Assembly (NCBI RefSeq): GCF_000720135.1
Contig: NZ_JOIU01000014.1
Span: forward strand, 124,001-188,000
Direction of reading: 5' to 3'
Length of the DNA: 64,000 nt
DNA from: Streptomyces sp. NRRL S-1022
Lineage (GTDB): Bacteria; Actinomycetota; Actinomycetes; Streptomycetales; Streptomycetaceae
The number at the start of each line of letters is the position of its first letter. Within the stretch, counting starts at the first letter, position 1. The notes under the pieces were generated by a model, which was not told the origin of the DNA, made no database searches, and saw nothing but the letters and a program-made list of their open reading frames with translations. A program made the translations under genes and the position numbers. Shown one piece after another: positions 39,184 to 46,859 of the stretch.

Positions 39184-39375
39184 CCCGGGCTGCCCCCGGC
39201 GGCGCGCGGTGGGTTCCGCCTCACGGGCCGGGCCGACCGGCCGATCGAGCCCCCGCCCCGGCCCGCACTCCCGCCGTGGCCCCGCTCACGGCGACGTTCG
39301 CCGTGACGCGGGCACCGGCGCGCCCGGAGCGGATCCTCGCCGGCCACCGCGCCGGGGCCGGCTGGGGCACCCGTC

Positions 39376-40512
39376 TCAACCGGTGGTCCGCCGAGCGCCC
39401 GAGGCGTCCGACCGCCCGCGCGGATGGATCGCGCCGCCCGTCTCGCTGAGCGGCGCCCCGCTGCCGCCCCACCGCAGCGCCACGATCTCCGCCGCCACCG
39501 ACACCGCCACCTCCTCCGGCGTACGGGCGCCGAGGTCCAGGCCGACTGGGGAGCGCAGGCGGGACAGTTCCTCGTCGGTGAGTCCGGACTCGGCCAGGCG
39601 GCGCAGCCGGTCGTCGTGGGTGCGCCGGCTGCCCATCGCCCCGATGTACGCGGCCGGCCGGCGCAGCGCCTCCCGCAGCACCGGCACGTCGAACTTCGGG
39701 TCGTGGGTCAGGACACAGATCACCGTCCGCCCGTCGGTGTGCGTGCCGCGCAGATACCGGTGCGGCCAGTCCACGACGACCTCCACGCCCGCCGGGAACC
39801 GCCGGGGGGTGGCGAACACCGGCCGGGCGTCGCACACGGTCACCCGGTAGCCGAGGAAGTCCCCGAGCCGGGCCACGGCCGCGGCGTAGTCGATGGCGCC
39901 GAACACCAGCATGCGCGGCGGTGGCGCGAAGGAGTGCAGGAACACCGTGACGGTGTCCTCGCGCCGTTCCCCGTGCGGCCCGTAGTGCCGCAGGCCGGTC
40001 GCGCCGAGGGCGAGTCCGCCGCGCGCGTCGGCGGCGACGGCCGCGTCGAGCCCCCGCGTGCCCAGGCTGCCGGCGGCCGTCCGCGGCCACACCGCCAGGG
40101 TGGCGCCGCGCGGTGCCGGCCCGTCGACCACGGTCGCCGCGGTCACCGGCTCCCCGCCCGCGACGGACGCGGCGACCGCGCCGAACACCGGATCCCGGGC
40201 CGGGGTCACCGGCCGGACCAGGACGGTGATCTCGCCGCCGCAGGTGAGCCCGACCGCGAAGGCGTCCTCGTCGCTGTAGCCGAACGTCTCCAGCCGGACC
40301 GCGCCGGTCTCCACCACCTCCTGGGCCAGCTCGAACACCGCGCCCTCCACACAGCCGCCGGAGACGCCGCCGACCACCTCGCCGTCCGGGCCGACCGCCA
40401 GCGCGGCGCCCGGCCCGCAGGGCGCGCTGCGGCTGACCGAGACGACCGTGGCCAGCCCGAACGGCACCCGGGCGGCGTACCACCGGTCCAGCACCGCGAG
40501 AATCTCACGCAT
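39376..40512 (-). CDS. xdhC: XdhC/CoxI-family molybdoenzyme maturation factor
   Basis: The 378-residue protein has the N-terminal XdhC_CoxI domain (PFGLATVVSVSRSAPCGPGA, VVGGVSGGCVEGAVFELA, LTCGGEITVLV) and the C-terminal Rossmann domain (RMLVFGAIDYAAAVARLGDF, VCDARPVF, AYIGAMGSRRTHDDR). Proteins of this family bind molybdenum cofactor and help insert it into xanthine dehydrogenase or CO dehydrogenase-like enzymes. No molybdoenzyme subunit gene is adjacent, so it serves a distant target. It is transcribed divergently from the ribosomal-protection GTPase gene. Confidence 0.93.
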   Translation of the reverse strand: MREILAVLDRWYAARVPFGLATVVSVSRSAPCGPGAALAVGPDGEVVGGVSGGCVEGAVFELAQEVVETGAVRLETFGYSDEDAFAVGLTCGGEITVLVRPVTPARDPVFGAVAASVAGGEPVTAATVVDGPAPRGATLAVWPRTAAGSLGTRGLDAAVAADARGGLALGATGLRHYGPHGERREDTVTVFLHSFAPPPRMLVFGAIDYAAAVARLGDFLGYRVTVCDARPVFATPRRFPAGVEVVVDWPHRYLRGTHTDGRTVICVLTHDPKFDVPVLREALRRPAAYIGAMGSRRTHDDRLRRLAESGLTDEELSRLRSPVGLDLGARTPEEVAVSVAAEIVALRWGGSGAPLSETGGAIHPRGRSDASGARRTTG

Positions 40513-40642
40513 CGTCCGCTCCTCGGCTCACCCGTCACGGCCGCACCCGGCACGGTATTGGTTGAACGTTAATCCGTTGGCGGTGCCGTCGCCGTTCTGC
40601 TGCACTGCACCGGTCGAGTTCCCGAGCCCGCCAGGAGAGATC

Positions 40643-40753
40643 ATGCGCGCACCGTTCATGTCCAGCCCGGAAGGAATCGCCCACTCTCTCAAGGACATGA
40701 CACTTCGTGCCTCTGCTCAATCTGGGAATCCTGGCCCATGTCGACGCGGGTAA
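40643..40753 (+). CDS. Possible leader peptide overlapping the ribosomal-protection GTPase start
   Basis: A 36-codon frame with a strong ribosome site (CCAGGAGAGATC) begins 64 bp upstream of the GTPase gene and runs 47 bp into it in another frame. The encoded peptide begins MRAPFMSSPEGIAHSLKD. The GTPase itself has only AAGGAC, ten bases before its GTG, and this lies inside the leader. Translation of the leader would therefore pass over the GTPase start. Leader-dependent control is known for some ribosomal-protection genes; here it is inference from layout alone. Confidence 0.4.
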   Translation: MRAPFMSSPEGIAHSLKDMTLRASAQSGNPGPCRRG

Positions 40754-42701
40754 GACGAGCCTGACCGAACGGCTCCTGCACACCGCCGGAGTGATCGACG
40801 AGGTCGGCAGCGTCGACGCCGGCAGCACCACCACCGACACCCTCGCGCTGGAGCGGCAGCGCGGCATCACCATCAAGTCCGCCGTCGTGTCGTTCCCGCT
40901 CGACGGCGTCACCGTCAACCTCATCGACACCCCCGGCCACCCCGACTTCATCGCCGAGGTGGAGCGGGTGCTCGGCGTGCTCGACGGTGCCGTCCTGGTC
41001 GTCTCCGCCGTGGAGGGCGTCCAGGCGCAGACCCGGGTGCTGATGCGCACCCTGCGCCGGCTGCGCATCCCGACGCTCGTCTTCGTCAACAAGATCGACC
41101 GGCGCGGCGCCCGGGACACCGCCGTGCTCCGCCAGATGGACCGGCGGCTGGCCGTAGCGCTCGTCCCGATGGGCACGGCCGCGGGGCTCGGCACGCGTGC
41201 CGCCCGCTTCCGTCCCGGACTCGGCCCGGCCGCGCTGGAGGTCCTGGCGGACCGGGACGACGGCCTGCTCGCCGCCTACCTCGACGGCGGCGTCACCGAG
41301 GGCCGGCTGCGCCGCGCCCTCGCCGCCCAGACCCGGAGCGCGTCCGTCCACCCGGTGTACTTCGGCTCCGCCGTCACCGGCGCCGGCGTGCCCGAACTGA
41401 TCACCGGCATCGAACGGCTGCTGCCCACGGCGGCCGGGGACCCGGACGGCCCCCTGTCGGGCACGGTCTTCAAGATCGAGCGCGGTCCGGCGGGGGAGAA
41501 GGCGGCCTACGCCCGCCTCTTCTCCGGCACCCTGCGCGTCCGCGACCGGATCACGTTCGGGGACGGCCGCCGGGGCGCCGGCGAGGCGGGACGCGTGACC
41601 GCGCTGAACGTCTTCGAGCACGGCACGGACACCCGCGCGGACGGCGCCGGCGCGGGCCGGATCGTCAAGGTGTGGGGCCTCGGCGGCATCCGGATCGGCG
41701 ACCCGCTCGGCGTCCGGGACCGGCCGTACGAGCACCACTTCGCGCCGCCCACCCTGGAGACGGTCGTCGTCCCCGGCCCCGGCACGGACCGGCGCTCGCT
41801 GCACCTCGCGCTCACCCAGCTCGCCGAGCAGGACCCGCTCATCGGCGTCCGCCACGACGAGCTGCGCGGGGAGACCTCGGTGTCGCTCTACGGCGAGGTG
41901 CAGAAGGAGGTCGTCCAGGCCACCCTCGCCGACGAGTACGGCCTGGCCGTCGGCTTCCGCGAGACGACGACCCTGTGCGTGGAACGCCCGGTCGGCAGCG
42001 GGCACGCCGTCGAGTTCGACAAGAAGGACGGCAACCCCTTCCTCGCCACCGTCGGCCTGCGCGTCGACCCCGCCCCGCCCGGCGCGGGCATCGCCTTCCG
42101 GCGCGAGGTGGAGCTGGGCTCGATGCCGTACGCCTTCTTCAAGGCCGTCGGGGACACCGTCCGGGAGACGCTCGGCCAGGGACTGCACGGCTGGCAGGTC
42201 ACCGACTGTACGGTCACCATGACCCACTCGGGCTACTCGCCCCGGCAGAGCCACGCCCACCAGCGCTTCGACAAGAGCATGTCGAGCACCGGCTACGACT
42301 TCCGGGGCCTGACCCCGCTGGTGCTGACCGAGGCGCTGCGCCGGGCCGGCACCCTGGTGCACGAGCCGGTGCACCGCTTCCGGCTGGAGGCGCCGGCCGA
42401 CACGCTCGGTGCGCTGCTGCCGGTGCTGGCCCGGCTCGGCGCGGTACCGGAGAGCAGCGGCACGCACGCCGCGGTCTGCGTGCTGGAGGGCGTCGTCCCG
42501 GCCGCCCGGGTGCACGCGCTGGAACAGCGGCTGCCGGGGCCGACCCGGGGCGAGGGCGAGCTGGAGACGGCCTTCGACCACTACGCGCCGGTGACCCGCG
42601 GCCCGGTCCCCGAGCGGCCGCGCACCGACCACAACCCGCTGAACCGGAAGGAGTACCTGCTGGGTTTCACGCGCCGCGTCGGCGGGGGAGCTGACCGGTA
42701 G
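40707..42701 (+). CDS. Ribosomal-protection GTPase, Tet(M)/OtrA type
   Basis: A 664-residue EF-G-like GTPase with all G motifs: AHVDAGKTSLTERLL (P-loop), RGITIKSA, DTPGHPDF and NKIDR. The domain order is that of tetracycline-resistance ribosomal-protection proteins, which bind the A site and dislodge the drug with GTP hydrolysis. The C-terminal domain IV/V motifs (TDCTVTMTHSGYSP, MSSTGYDFRGLTPLVL) match this group rather than elongation factor G. It could confer tetracycline or oxytetracycline tolerance, or be one of the intrinsic Streptomyces homologues with another role. No tetracycline biosynthesis genes are nearby. The start is GTG, inside a candidate leader frame. Confidence 0.92.
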   Translation: MPLLNLGILAHVDAGKTSLTERLLHTAGVIDEVGSVDAGSTTTDTLALERQRGITIKSAVVSFPLDGVTVNLIDTPGHPDFIAEVERVLGVLDGAVLVVSAVEGVQAQTRVLMRTLRRLRIPTLVFVNKIDRRGARDTAVLRQMDRRLAVALVPMGTAAGLGTRAARFRPGLGPAALEVLADRDDGLLAAYLDGGVTEGRLRRALAAQTRSASVHPVYFGSAVTGAGVPELITGIERLLPTAAGDPDGPLSGTVFKIERGPAGEKAAYARLFSGTLRVRDRITFGDGRRGAGEAGRVTALNVFEHGTDTRADGAGAGRIVKVWGLGGIRIGDPLGVRDRPYEHHFAPPTLETVVVPGPGTDRRSLHLALTQLAEQDPLIGVRHDELRGETSVSLYGEVQKEVVQATLADEYGLAVGFRETTTLCVERPVGSGHAVEFDKKDGNPFLATVGLRVDPAPPGAGIAFRREVELGSMPYAFFKAVGDTVRETLGQGLHGWQVTDCTVTMTHSGYSPRQSHAHQRFDKSMSSTGYDFRGLTPLVLTEALRRAGTLVHEPVHRFRLEAPADTLGALLPVLARLGAVPESSGTHAAVCVLEGVVPAARVHALEQRLPGPTRGEGELETAFDHYAPVTRGPVPERPRTDHNPLNRKEYLLGFTRRVGGGADR

Positions 42702-42762
42702 TCAACTTACTTGAGAGTCAGAACTATTGACGCTGCCCGGACCTGGCCGGACCGTGGTGGGC

Positions 42763-43491
42763 ATGCCGAATTCCCGGGTACGTCTGCTGGCCGTGCTGGT
42801 CGTCCTCAGCGGATCCCTGGCGGTGGCGGGAGTCCCGCCCGCCACCGCCGCCACCCCTTCCGACTCCCTCTGGTTCGACGGCACCGCGCTGACCGTGCGG
42901 GACGGCCGGTTCACCGACGGCCAGGGCCGCGAGACCGTGCTGCGCGGCTACAACGTCTCCGGCGAGACCAAACTGGAGGAGAACGGCGGCCTGCCCTTCG
43001 CCTCGGCCGCCGACGCCCGCAAGGCCGCGGCCGCGCTGCGCGCCCTCGGTGGCGGCAACGCGGTCCGCTTCCTGCTCTCCTGGGCGCACGCCGAACCCGT
43101 GCGCGGCCAGGTGGACACCGCCTACCTGGCCGCCGCCACCGAGCAGATCCGGGCCTTCCTGGACGCGGGCATCCGGGTCTACCCCGACTTCCACCAGGAC
43201 CTCCACTCCCGGTACCTGTTCGACACCGGCAGCTGGTACACCGGCGACGGCGCCCCCGAGTGGGCCGTGCAAGCCGGGAGTTACCCCAAGGAGTCCTGCG
43301 GCATCTGCCTCTTCTGGGGGCACAAAGTGGGTTACCCCTGCATGTCGACCGATCCGTTGGTGATCTCGTCAACCAGGGAGAGAGTGTCGTCGAGCCGGGT
43401 GCGCAGTCGCTCGATGATGAGGATGAGGCCGGCCGCCGGCAGCTGGGCCAGGTCTTCGGCGCGGGCGTACTCAAGGTCTCGCCGGGCGTAG
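42763..43491 (+). pseudogene. Secreted GH5 endoglycoceramidase-like gene, interrupted by prophage
   Basis: The ATG chosen gives a clear signal peptide (MPNSRVRLLAVLVVLSGSLA, cleavage after PPATAA). The mature part matches the N-terminal third of GH5 endoglycoceramidase-like hydrolases: LRGYNVSGETK, GGNAVRFLLSWAHAEP, VYPDFHQDLHSRYLF, and SYPKESCGICLFWG. Homology stops at about nt 43320, where the family would continue with the rest of the barrel, including both catalytic glutamates. The frame then reads 57 meaningless Ser/Arg-rich codons out of prophage DNA, antisense to a phage gene, to a stop at 43491. The gene is non-functional here; the missing 3' part should lie beyond the other end of the prophage. 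Confidence 0.85.
43318..43335. other. Prophage left junction (attL), approximate
   Basis: GH5 similarity ends within CTCTTCTGGGGG and the first phage gene ends at the TTA (antisense stop) beginning at 43332, so recombination occurred close to this interval. The exact core cannot be fixed without the right junction or an intact homologue. No long inverted or direct repeat marks it. Confidence 0.55.
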
Positions 43492-43556
43492 TCGATGCGG
43501 GCGCGCTGGAGGTCGGTGAGGGTTCCCGGGTGGGTGCCGGGTGGCTCATCGGTCAT
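43332..43556 (-). CDS. Small helical phage protein next to attL, 74 aa
   Basis: The ATG preceded by GCGAGG gives MTDEPPGTHPGTLTDLQRAR, then a helical stretch with repeated Tyr-Ala-Arg (IDYARRDLEYARAEDLAQL) and a second helix (LILIIERLRTRLDDTLSLVD). There is no recognised domain. Its stop lies about 12 bp from the end of GH5 homology, making it the outermost prophage gene on this side. It may be a small DNA- or protein-binding factor; function is unknown. Confidence 0.6.
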   Translation of the reverse strand: MTDEPPGTHPGTLTDLQRARIDYARRDLEYARAEDLAQLPAAGLILIIERLRTRLDDTLSLVDEITNGSVDMQG

Positions 43557-43724
43557 GCGGGCCTCGCTGTGTGTGCTGGTGGGGCGGTCTGACGTTTTGT
43601 TGAATGGTGCACGCAAATGGTTGACCTGCGGCTTCCCCGTTGACAATAGGTGAAATGTCACGTCCCTCGAACGAGTGTTTTAATCTCGCAGGGGTTGCGT
43701 GTTGGCCGAAAGCCGCACTCACGA

Positions 43725-43742
43725 TGTACCAACGATGGTACA
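43725..43742. promoter_or_regulatory. Perfect inverted repeat upstream of the left Cro/CI-type gene
   Basis: TGTACCA-ACGA-TGGTACA is a perfect 7-bp inverted repeat with a 4-bp spacer, about 33 bp before the regulator start, in the AT-richer stretch between the two leftmost prophage genes. A TTGACA element at 43640 lies upstream. Size and symmetry fit an operator for a dimeric helix-turn-helix protein. Confidence 0.5.
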
Positions 43743-43775
43743 GACAATGATCAAGATGTTGACCAGCGTGTATGC

Positions 43776-44009
43776 GTGCCATCTGACCCCCTGCCCGACT
43801 GGGTGCTCACCCGCCGCCGGGCCATCGGGGACGCTATCCGCGCAGCTCGCGGCGCCCGCAAGTTATCCCAGGAGAAGCTCGGCGAGCTGACAGGCCTCGA
43901 CCGCAAGACGATCAACCGGATCGAGCAAGGCGCCCACTCCGCACTGCTGGACCACCTGCTGCTCATTGCCGACGCACTCGACACGCCCCTCGCCGACCTC
44001 GTCCGCTGA
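43776..44009 (+). CDS. Small Cro/CI (XRE)-type DNA-binding protein
   Basis: A GTG start gives about 77 residues: VPSDPLPDWVLTRRRAIGDA, then a complete HTH_3 domain (AIRAARGARKLSQEKLGELTGLDRKTINRIEQG, and LIADALDTPLADLV). Another possible start is the GTG at 43803. There is no effector domain, so it would act as a stand-alone DNA-binding dimer, perhaps a lysogeny regulator or Cro-like factor. A perfect palindrome lies just upstream, suggesting autoregulation. It is convergent with the two-gene minus-strand operon to its right. Confidence 0.82.
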   Translation: MPSDPLPDWVLTRRRAIGDAIRAARGARKLSQEKLGELTGLDRKTINRIEQGAHSALLDHLLLIADALDTPLADLVR

Positions 44010-44063
44010 ACGCACGAGACCCGGCCGGCAACGTCCACCGGCCGGGCCGTGCGCTTGGTGCTG

Positions 44064-44189
44064 TCAGTCCTTCGACGGGACGATGAACGCCCGCCGCGGC
44101 TGCGGCTCCGGGTCACGCGAGCCGGGCTGCTGCGCGCGCCTCCACGCCGCCACCAGGTCCGCGTACCGCGGATCGATCCACTCGGACAT
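44064..44189 (-). CDS. 41-residue phage micro-protein
   Basis: The start has a near-perfect ribosome site (AAAGGAGG, 4 nt before ATG). The product begins MSEWIDPRYADLVAAWRRAQ and ends FIVPSKD; it is hydrophilic, with an amphipathic helix and a Pro/Arg-rich tail. It lies 22 bp downstream of the next minus-strand gene and is probably co-transcribed with it. No domain is recognised. The strong ribosome site is the main support. Confidence 0.6.
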   Translation of the reverse strand: MSEWIDPRYADLVAAWRRAQQPGSRDPEPQPRRAFIVPSKD

Positions 44190-44211
44190 GCGGCCTCCTT
44201 TCACAGGGAGG

Positions 44212-44736
44212 CTAGGCCACGCCGGGCTTCTTGGGGATGAGGACGATCGGGCCGCTGTCGTCCGAGTGCTGGCACTTCGCCGCGACCGACACCAGGGACT
44301 CGTCGGCCGGCGCCACCCACAGCTCCGGGTCGGTGGTCCAGCCCAGCCTCTCGATCGCCGTGCGGGTCCGGTCGATGACCGACGTGTCCCAGTTCTCCGG
44401 GCCGTAGCCCGGGGTGTGGTGCACGAATCGGCCGCCGAGCCGCTGGCACAGGTCGGCGTACATCGCGGTGTGCACGATGAGGGCGTGCCAGCCCTCGTCC
44501 ACGATCCGCGACGGGACCAGCCCGGCGCCCGGATGGGCCGAGCAGGCGGCGACGAACTTCAGTGCCTCCTCCACGATCCGGCCGGCCAGCTCCGCCGGCA
44601 CGTCCGGGCTGGAGTCCATCACCGTGCGCCGGCAGCTCTCGAACTGCGCGTCGGTTACGAGCATCCGCGCGAACGCCGCCGGCGGCTTCGGGTCGACGGG
44701 GCCACCGTCCGGGGTGGGGCCGGGAGGTACTGTCAT
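44212..44736 (-). CDS. Hypothetical protein resembling glycine-rich-domain (GRDP) family, 174 aa
   Basis: The ATG is preceded by GAAGGAG. The centre reads VDEGWHALIVHTAMYADLC followed by GGRFVHHTPG, a pattern seen in the conserved core of GRDP/DUF1399-like proteins (WHxxxxHTxxYxxFC, HH). Proteins like this occur beside regulators in Streptomyces, but their biochemical role is unknown. Two Cys and several His could bind metal. It heads a two-gene minus-strand operon with the 41-residue protein. Family assignment is tentative. Confidence 0.6.
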   Translation of the reverse strand: MTVPPGPTPDGGPVDPKPPAAFARMLVTDAQFESCRRTVMDSSPDVPAELAGRIVEEALKFVAACSAHPGAGLVPSRIVDEGWHALIVHTAMYADLCQRLGGRFVHHTPGYGPENWDTSVIDRTRTAIERLGWTTDPELWVAPADESLVSVAAKCQHSDDSGPIVLIPKKPGVA

Positions 44737-44832
44737 GAGTGATCTCCTTCGCTGGTAGCGGATGGGGACACGCGCCCGGGCCGGTCGTCTTTGCGGGATG
44801 TCGGTCCGGGCGCCGACTGTGGAACTATGTGG

Positions 44833-44869
44833 GGTCCGCCGCCGGGACGGGGGGCTCCGGCGGCGGACC
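44833..44869 (-). terminator. 13-bp-arm hairpin terminator
   Basis: GGTCCGCCGCCGG and CCGGCGGCGGACC are perfect 13-bp arms with an 11-nt loop, 51 bp past the stop of the minus-strand Cys-rich pair. It also shields the next minus-strand gene (start 44736) from read-through. This and the flanking 180 bp hold no convincing gene. Confidence 0.7.
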
Positions 44870-44919
44870 TTGCGGCCTCCCCTCCGAGGGGGTCGGCGAG
44901 GCCGCGGTTCGAGAGGGCG

Positions 44920-45066
44920 TCAACGCTGCTTCGGGTAGGTCTGCCGCGGCGCAGGCCGGCACGGTATGGGGCAGACGTACACCGTGCCGCTCACGCCGCT
45001 GCCCGTCTCGACGGTGACCGTCTCGGGCGTGCCCTGGATCGGCTGCTCACAGCGAGCGCACATCAT
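44920..45066 (-). CDS. Cys-rich zinc-ribbon micro-protein, 48 aa
   Basis: ATG overlaps the TGA of the upstream gene (ATGA). The product begins MMCARCEQPIQGTPETVTVE and ends CPIPCRPAPRQTYPKQR, with CxxC and CxxxC pairs able to bind one zinc ion. Very similar small proteins are common in Streptomyces prophages and near regulators; their role is unknown. A longer version starting further upstream would only add Arg/Pro-rich residues overlapping the preceding gene, so the short form is preferred. Confidence 0.7.
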   Translation of the reverse strand: MMCARCEQPIQGTPETVTVETGSGVSGTVYVCPIPCRPAPRQTYPKQR

Positions 45067-45377
45067 CGGCGGGCGTCCCGTACGAGTCGCACGAGGGCCA
45101 GGCCGGTCGGACACTGGGTGTGGTCAATGACGCACGGCTCGCACTTCGCGGAATGGTCCTGCAGTTCGGCGAGCGCGTAGCGCTGGGTGCACGCCTTGCA
45201 GGCGCGGAGGAACAGGGTGGTGGCGTCGCTGTCCTGGTGCTCGCCGAGGTCGATGGCTGTCGTCGCCTTGAGCGGGCTGTGGGTGCCGTCCCAGAGGCAG
45301 GCCGCGCCCCGGCGCTGTTCGGCGGTGAGGCCGTTCAGGTCGGGCAGGGGCAGCAGGTCGGCGACGGCGGTGGGCAC
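45063..45377 (-). CDS. Cys-rich phage hypothetical protein, 104 aa
   Basis: The GTG is preceded by GAGGAG. The product begins VPTAVADLLPLPDLNGLTAE, has AACLWDGTHSP, then CKACTQRYALAELQDHSAKC and EPCVIDHTQCPTG. The Cys and His spacing suggests a zinc-binding module. The region between its start and the next gene (about 175 bp) contains two inverted repeats and is the likely promoter. Translation is coupled to the downstream 48-residue protein. No function can be assigned. Confidence 0.65.
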   Translation of the reverse strand: MPTAVADLLPLPDLNGLTAEQRRGAACLWDGTHSPLKATTAIDLGEHQDSDATTLFLRACKACTQRYALAELQDHSAKCEPCVIDHTQCPTGLALVRLVRDARR

Positions 45378-45455
45378 GGTGGGCTCCTCGGGCTGCTGGC
45401 GGTGCGGCGCCGCCCGCTGCCTGGCGGGGGTTGGGCGGCGCCGCCTCATCTGCCA

Positions 45456-45507
45456 TCACGCTATGTGTGAGCGTGATCACAGCCCAGTGACTTAAGCCAC
45501 CAGTCAC
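45456..45507 (-). promoter_or_regulatory. Paired inverted repeats in the promoter of the Cys-rich operon
   Basis: Two separate dyads lie between the Cys-rich operon and the XRE-TPR gene: TCACGCT/AGCGTGA (7-nt spacer, 45456-45476) and GTGACT/AGTCAC (9-nt spacer, 45487-45507). On the minus strand a TTGACG hexamer precedes the second dyad, so repressor binding there could block the promoter. Confidence 0.4.
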
Positions 45508-45551
45508 ATCGTCAATTCTCCCTCATCTAGGACGGGTTGTCCTACCGCGCT

Positions 45552-46757
45552 TCACAGTGTCGGGTCGACACCGAGCCGCGCGGCGAGCGAGCGCAGCGGG
45601 GTGTTGCGGCGGCGCTCCGCTTCGAGCATCTCCCGCACAGTGGCAGTGGCCAAAGCCTGCAGTTTGATCCACTCCGGCTGGTCCTCCTCCACCTCCAGCA
45701 GCGTCGCCAGCGCGCCCTCGCTGTCGCCGGTCTGGTACTGCGCCTGCGCAATGTCGACGCGGTACGCAGCCGAGTGCACCGGCCGGGTGATCTCCCCGAG
45801 GCGGACGTCTTGGGCGAATTCCAGGGCTTTCTCTGGTCGGTTCTCCGACCCGGCGAGCGCCACGTTGACTTTCTGTGTGCGCACGTCGACCACGCTGAAG
45901 GCCGTGCCGTAGGCCCGCACGGGGCCCGAGCGGACGGCGGCAGCCTCGGCCCCGGACAGCAGCTCTATGGCCCGTTCGTGGTCATCACGGCGCGCGGCCG
46001 GCGTCGCCGCGGCCACCAACAGGTTGCCGTACACCGCAAACTGCGCTGGCGTCCCCCGCAGAAAGCTGGGCTCCAGCGCCTCCGCCTTCCGCACCGCGAT
46101 GTCCTGCGCCTGCTCCCAACGCCCCTGCCGCAGCAACACCCACGACAGCGTGCTGACGCCCATGCCCTCCATCAGCGGATCCGACGCCCGGGCCGCGGCC
46201 GACAGTTGCTTCTCCACCGCGGTGTAGGCCCAGTCCGGGTGGCCGGCCTGCGTGGCCAGGCACGCGGCTAGCTGGTAGGCGAGCGCGAGCTGCTGCCACA
46301 CGCGTTCCGTCGGCGTCTGGCGGGCGACCGCGCGGCCATCGCGGAGGAGTAACGGCAGAGCCCCGGACAGATCCGAGTACTGGCCCCGCCAGTACTGGGA
46401 CGTCGCGGCTTTGACGCTGGCGCCCCAGGTCTCTTCGCTCGGCGGGTCCTCCAGGTCGTCGTCCATTGGGACGCCAGGCAGGGCGCCGATGTCCTGGATT
46501 GCGTCGCGGAGCGCGATCAGCCCGCCATCGTCCTGGAGTTGCTGGGTCATGGTGGGCTGTCCTACCAGGCGCTCAAGCTGGACATCGAGGGCGCGAGCGA
46601 GCGCGCGGAGTGTGGTGATGCGGGCGGACTGTCGGACGCCTTGTTCGAGCTTGCGGATGGTGTCGACGTGGACGTCGGCTCGGGTGGCGAGCTGCTCTTG
46701 GGTGAGGTCGCGGAATTCGCGCAGGGAGCGGATGCGGTCGCCGATCGTTGTGGTCAT
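45552..46757 (-). CDS. XRE-family regulator with TPR-like C-terminal region
   Basis: A 401-residue protein. Residues 1-65 are an HTH_3 domain (IGDRIRSLREFRDLTQEQLA, then HVDTIRKLEQGVRQSARITT). The rest is helical and TPR-like (WQQLALAYQLAACLATQAGH, STLSWVLLRQGRWEQAQDIA, AQAQYQTGDSEGALATLLEV). Streptomyces has many such regulators; the TPR part usually binds a peptide, small ligand or partner protein. It is divergent from a 64-residue gene across about 100 bp. The intergenic stretch has imperfect TGTACC/GGTATG half-sites resembling the palindrome at 43725. Confidence 0.9.
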   Translation of the reverse strand: MTTTIGDRIRSLREFRDLTQEQLATRADVHVDTIRKLEQGVRQSARITTLRALARALDVQLERLVGQPTMTQQLQDDGGLIALRDAIQDIGALPGVPMDDDLEDPPSEETWGASVKAATSQYWRGQYSDLSGALPLLLRDGRAVARQTPTERVWQQLALAYQLAACLATQAGHPDWAYTAVEKQLSAAARASDPLMEGMGVSTLSWVLLRQGRWEQAQDIAVRKAEALEPSFLRGTPAQFAVYGNLLVAAATPAARRDDHERAIELLSGAEAAAVRSGPVRAYGTAFSVVDVRTQKVNVALAGSENRPEKALEFAQDVRLGEITRPVHSAAYRVDIAQAQYQTGDSEGALATLLEVEEDQPEWIKLQALATATVREMLEAERRRNTPLRSLAARLGVDPTL

Positions 46758-46859
46758 GTGTACCCCCGCCAGAAGGTATGTGTGGGTCCACCGTACTGCG
46801 GTGCAGATCTGACGGGATCGGGATGACTCCGACGGAGGAGGGCCCGATAGGCTGGGACC

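Noticed and set aside
39184..39375. A gene between the second GNAT and xdhC
   Set aside because: Open frames here are Pro/Arg-rich overlaps without a ribosome site; the gap appears to be an intergenic space between convergent genes.
40707..42701. Assignment of the GTPase as elongation factor G
   Set aside because: Length (664) and the domain IV/V motifs match Tet/OtrA-type ribosomal-protection proteins rather than the roughly 700-residue EF-G, and no rpsL/rpsG/tuf genes are adjacent.
42727..42763. Earlier GTG/TTG-type start for the GH5 fragment
   Set aside because: The ATG at 42763 starts a textbook signal peptide; the extra residues would disturb it.
43321..43491. The Ser/Arg-rich end of the GH5 frame as a real domain
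   Set aside because: It is antisense to a phage gene and has no similarity to the GH5 fold; it is read-through past the insertion.
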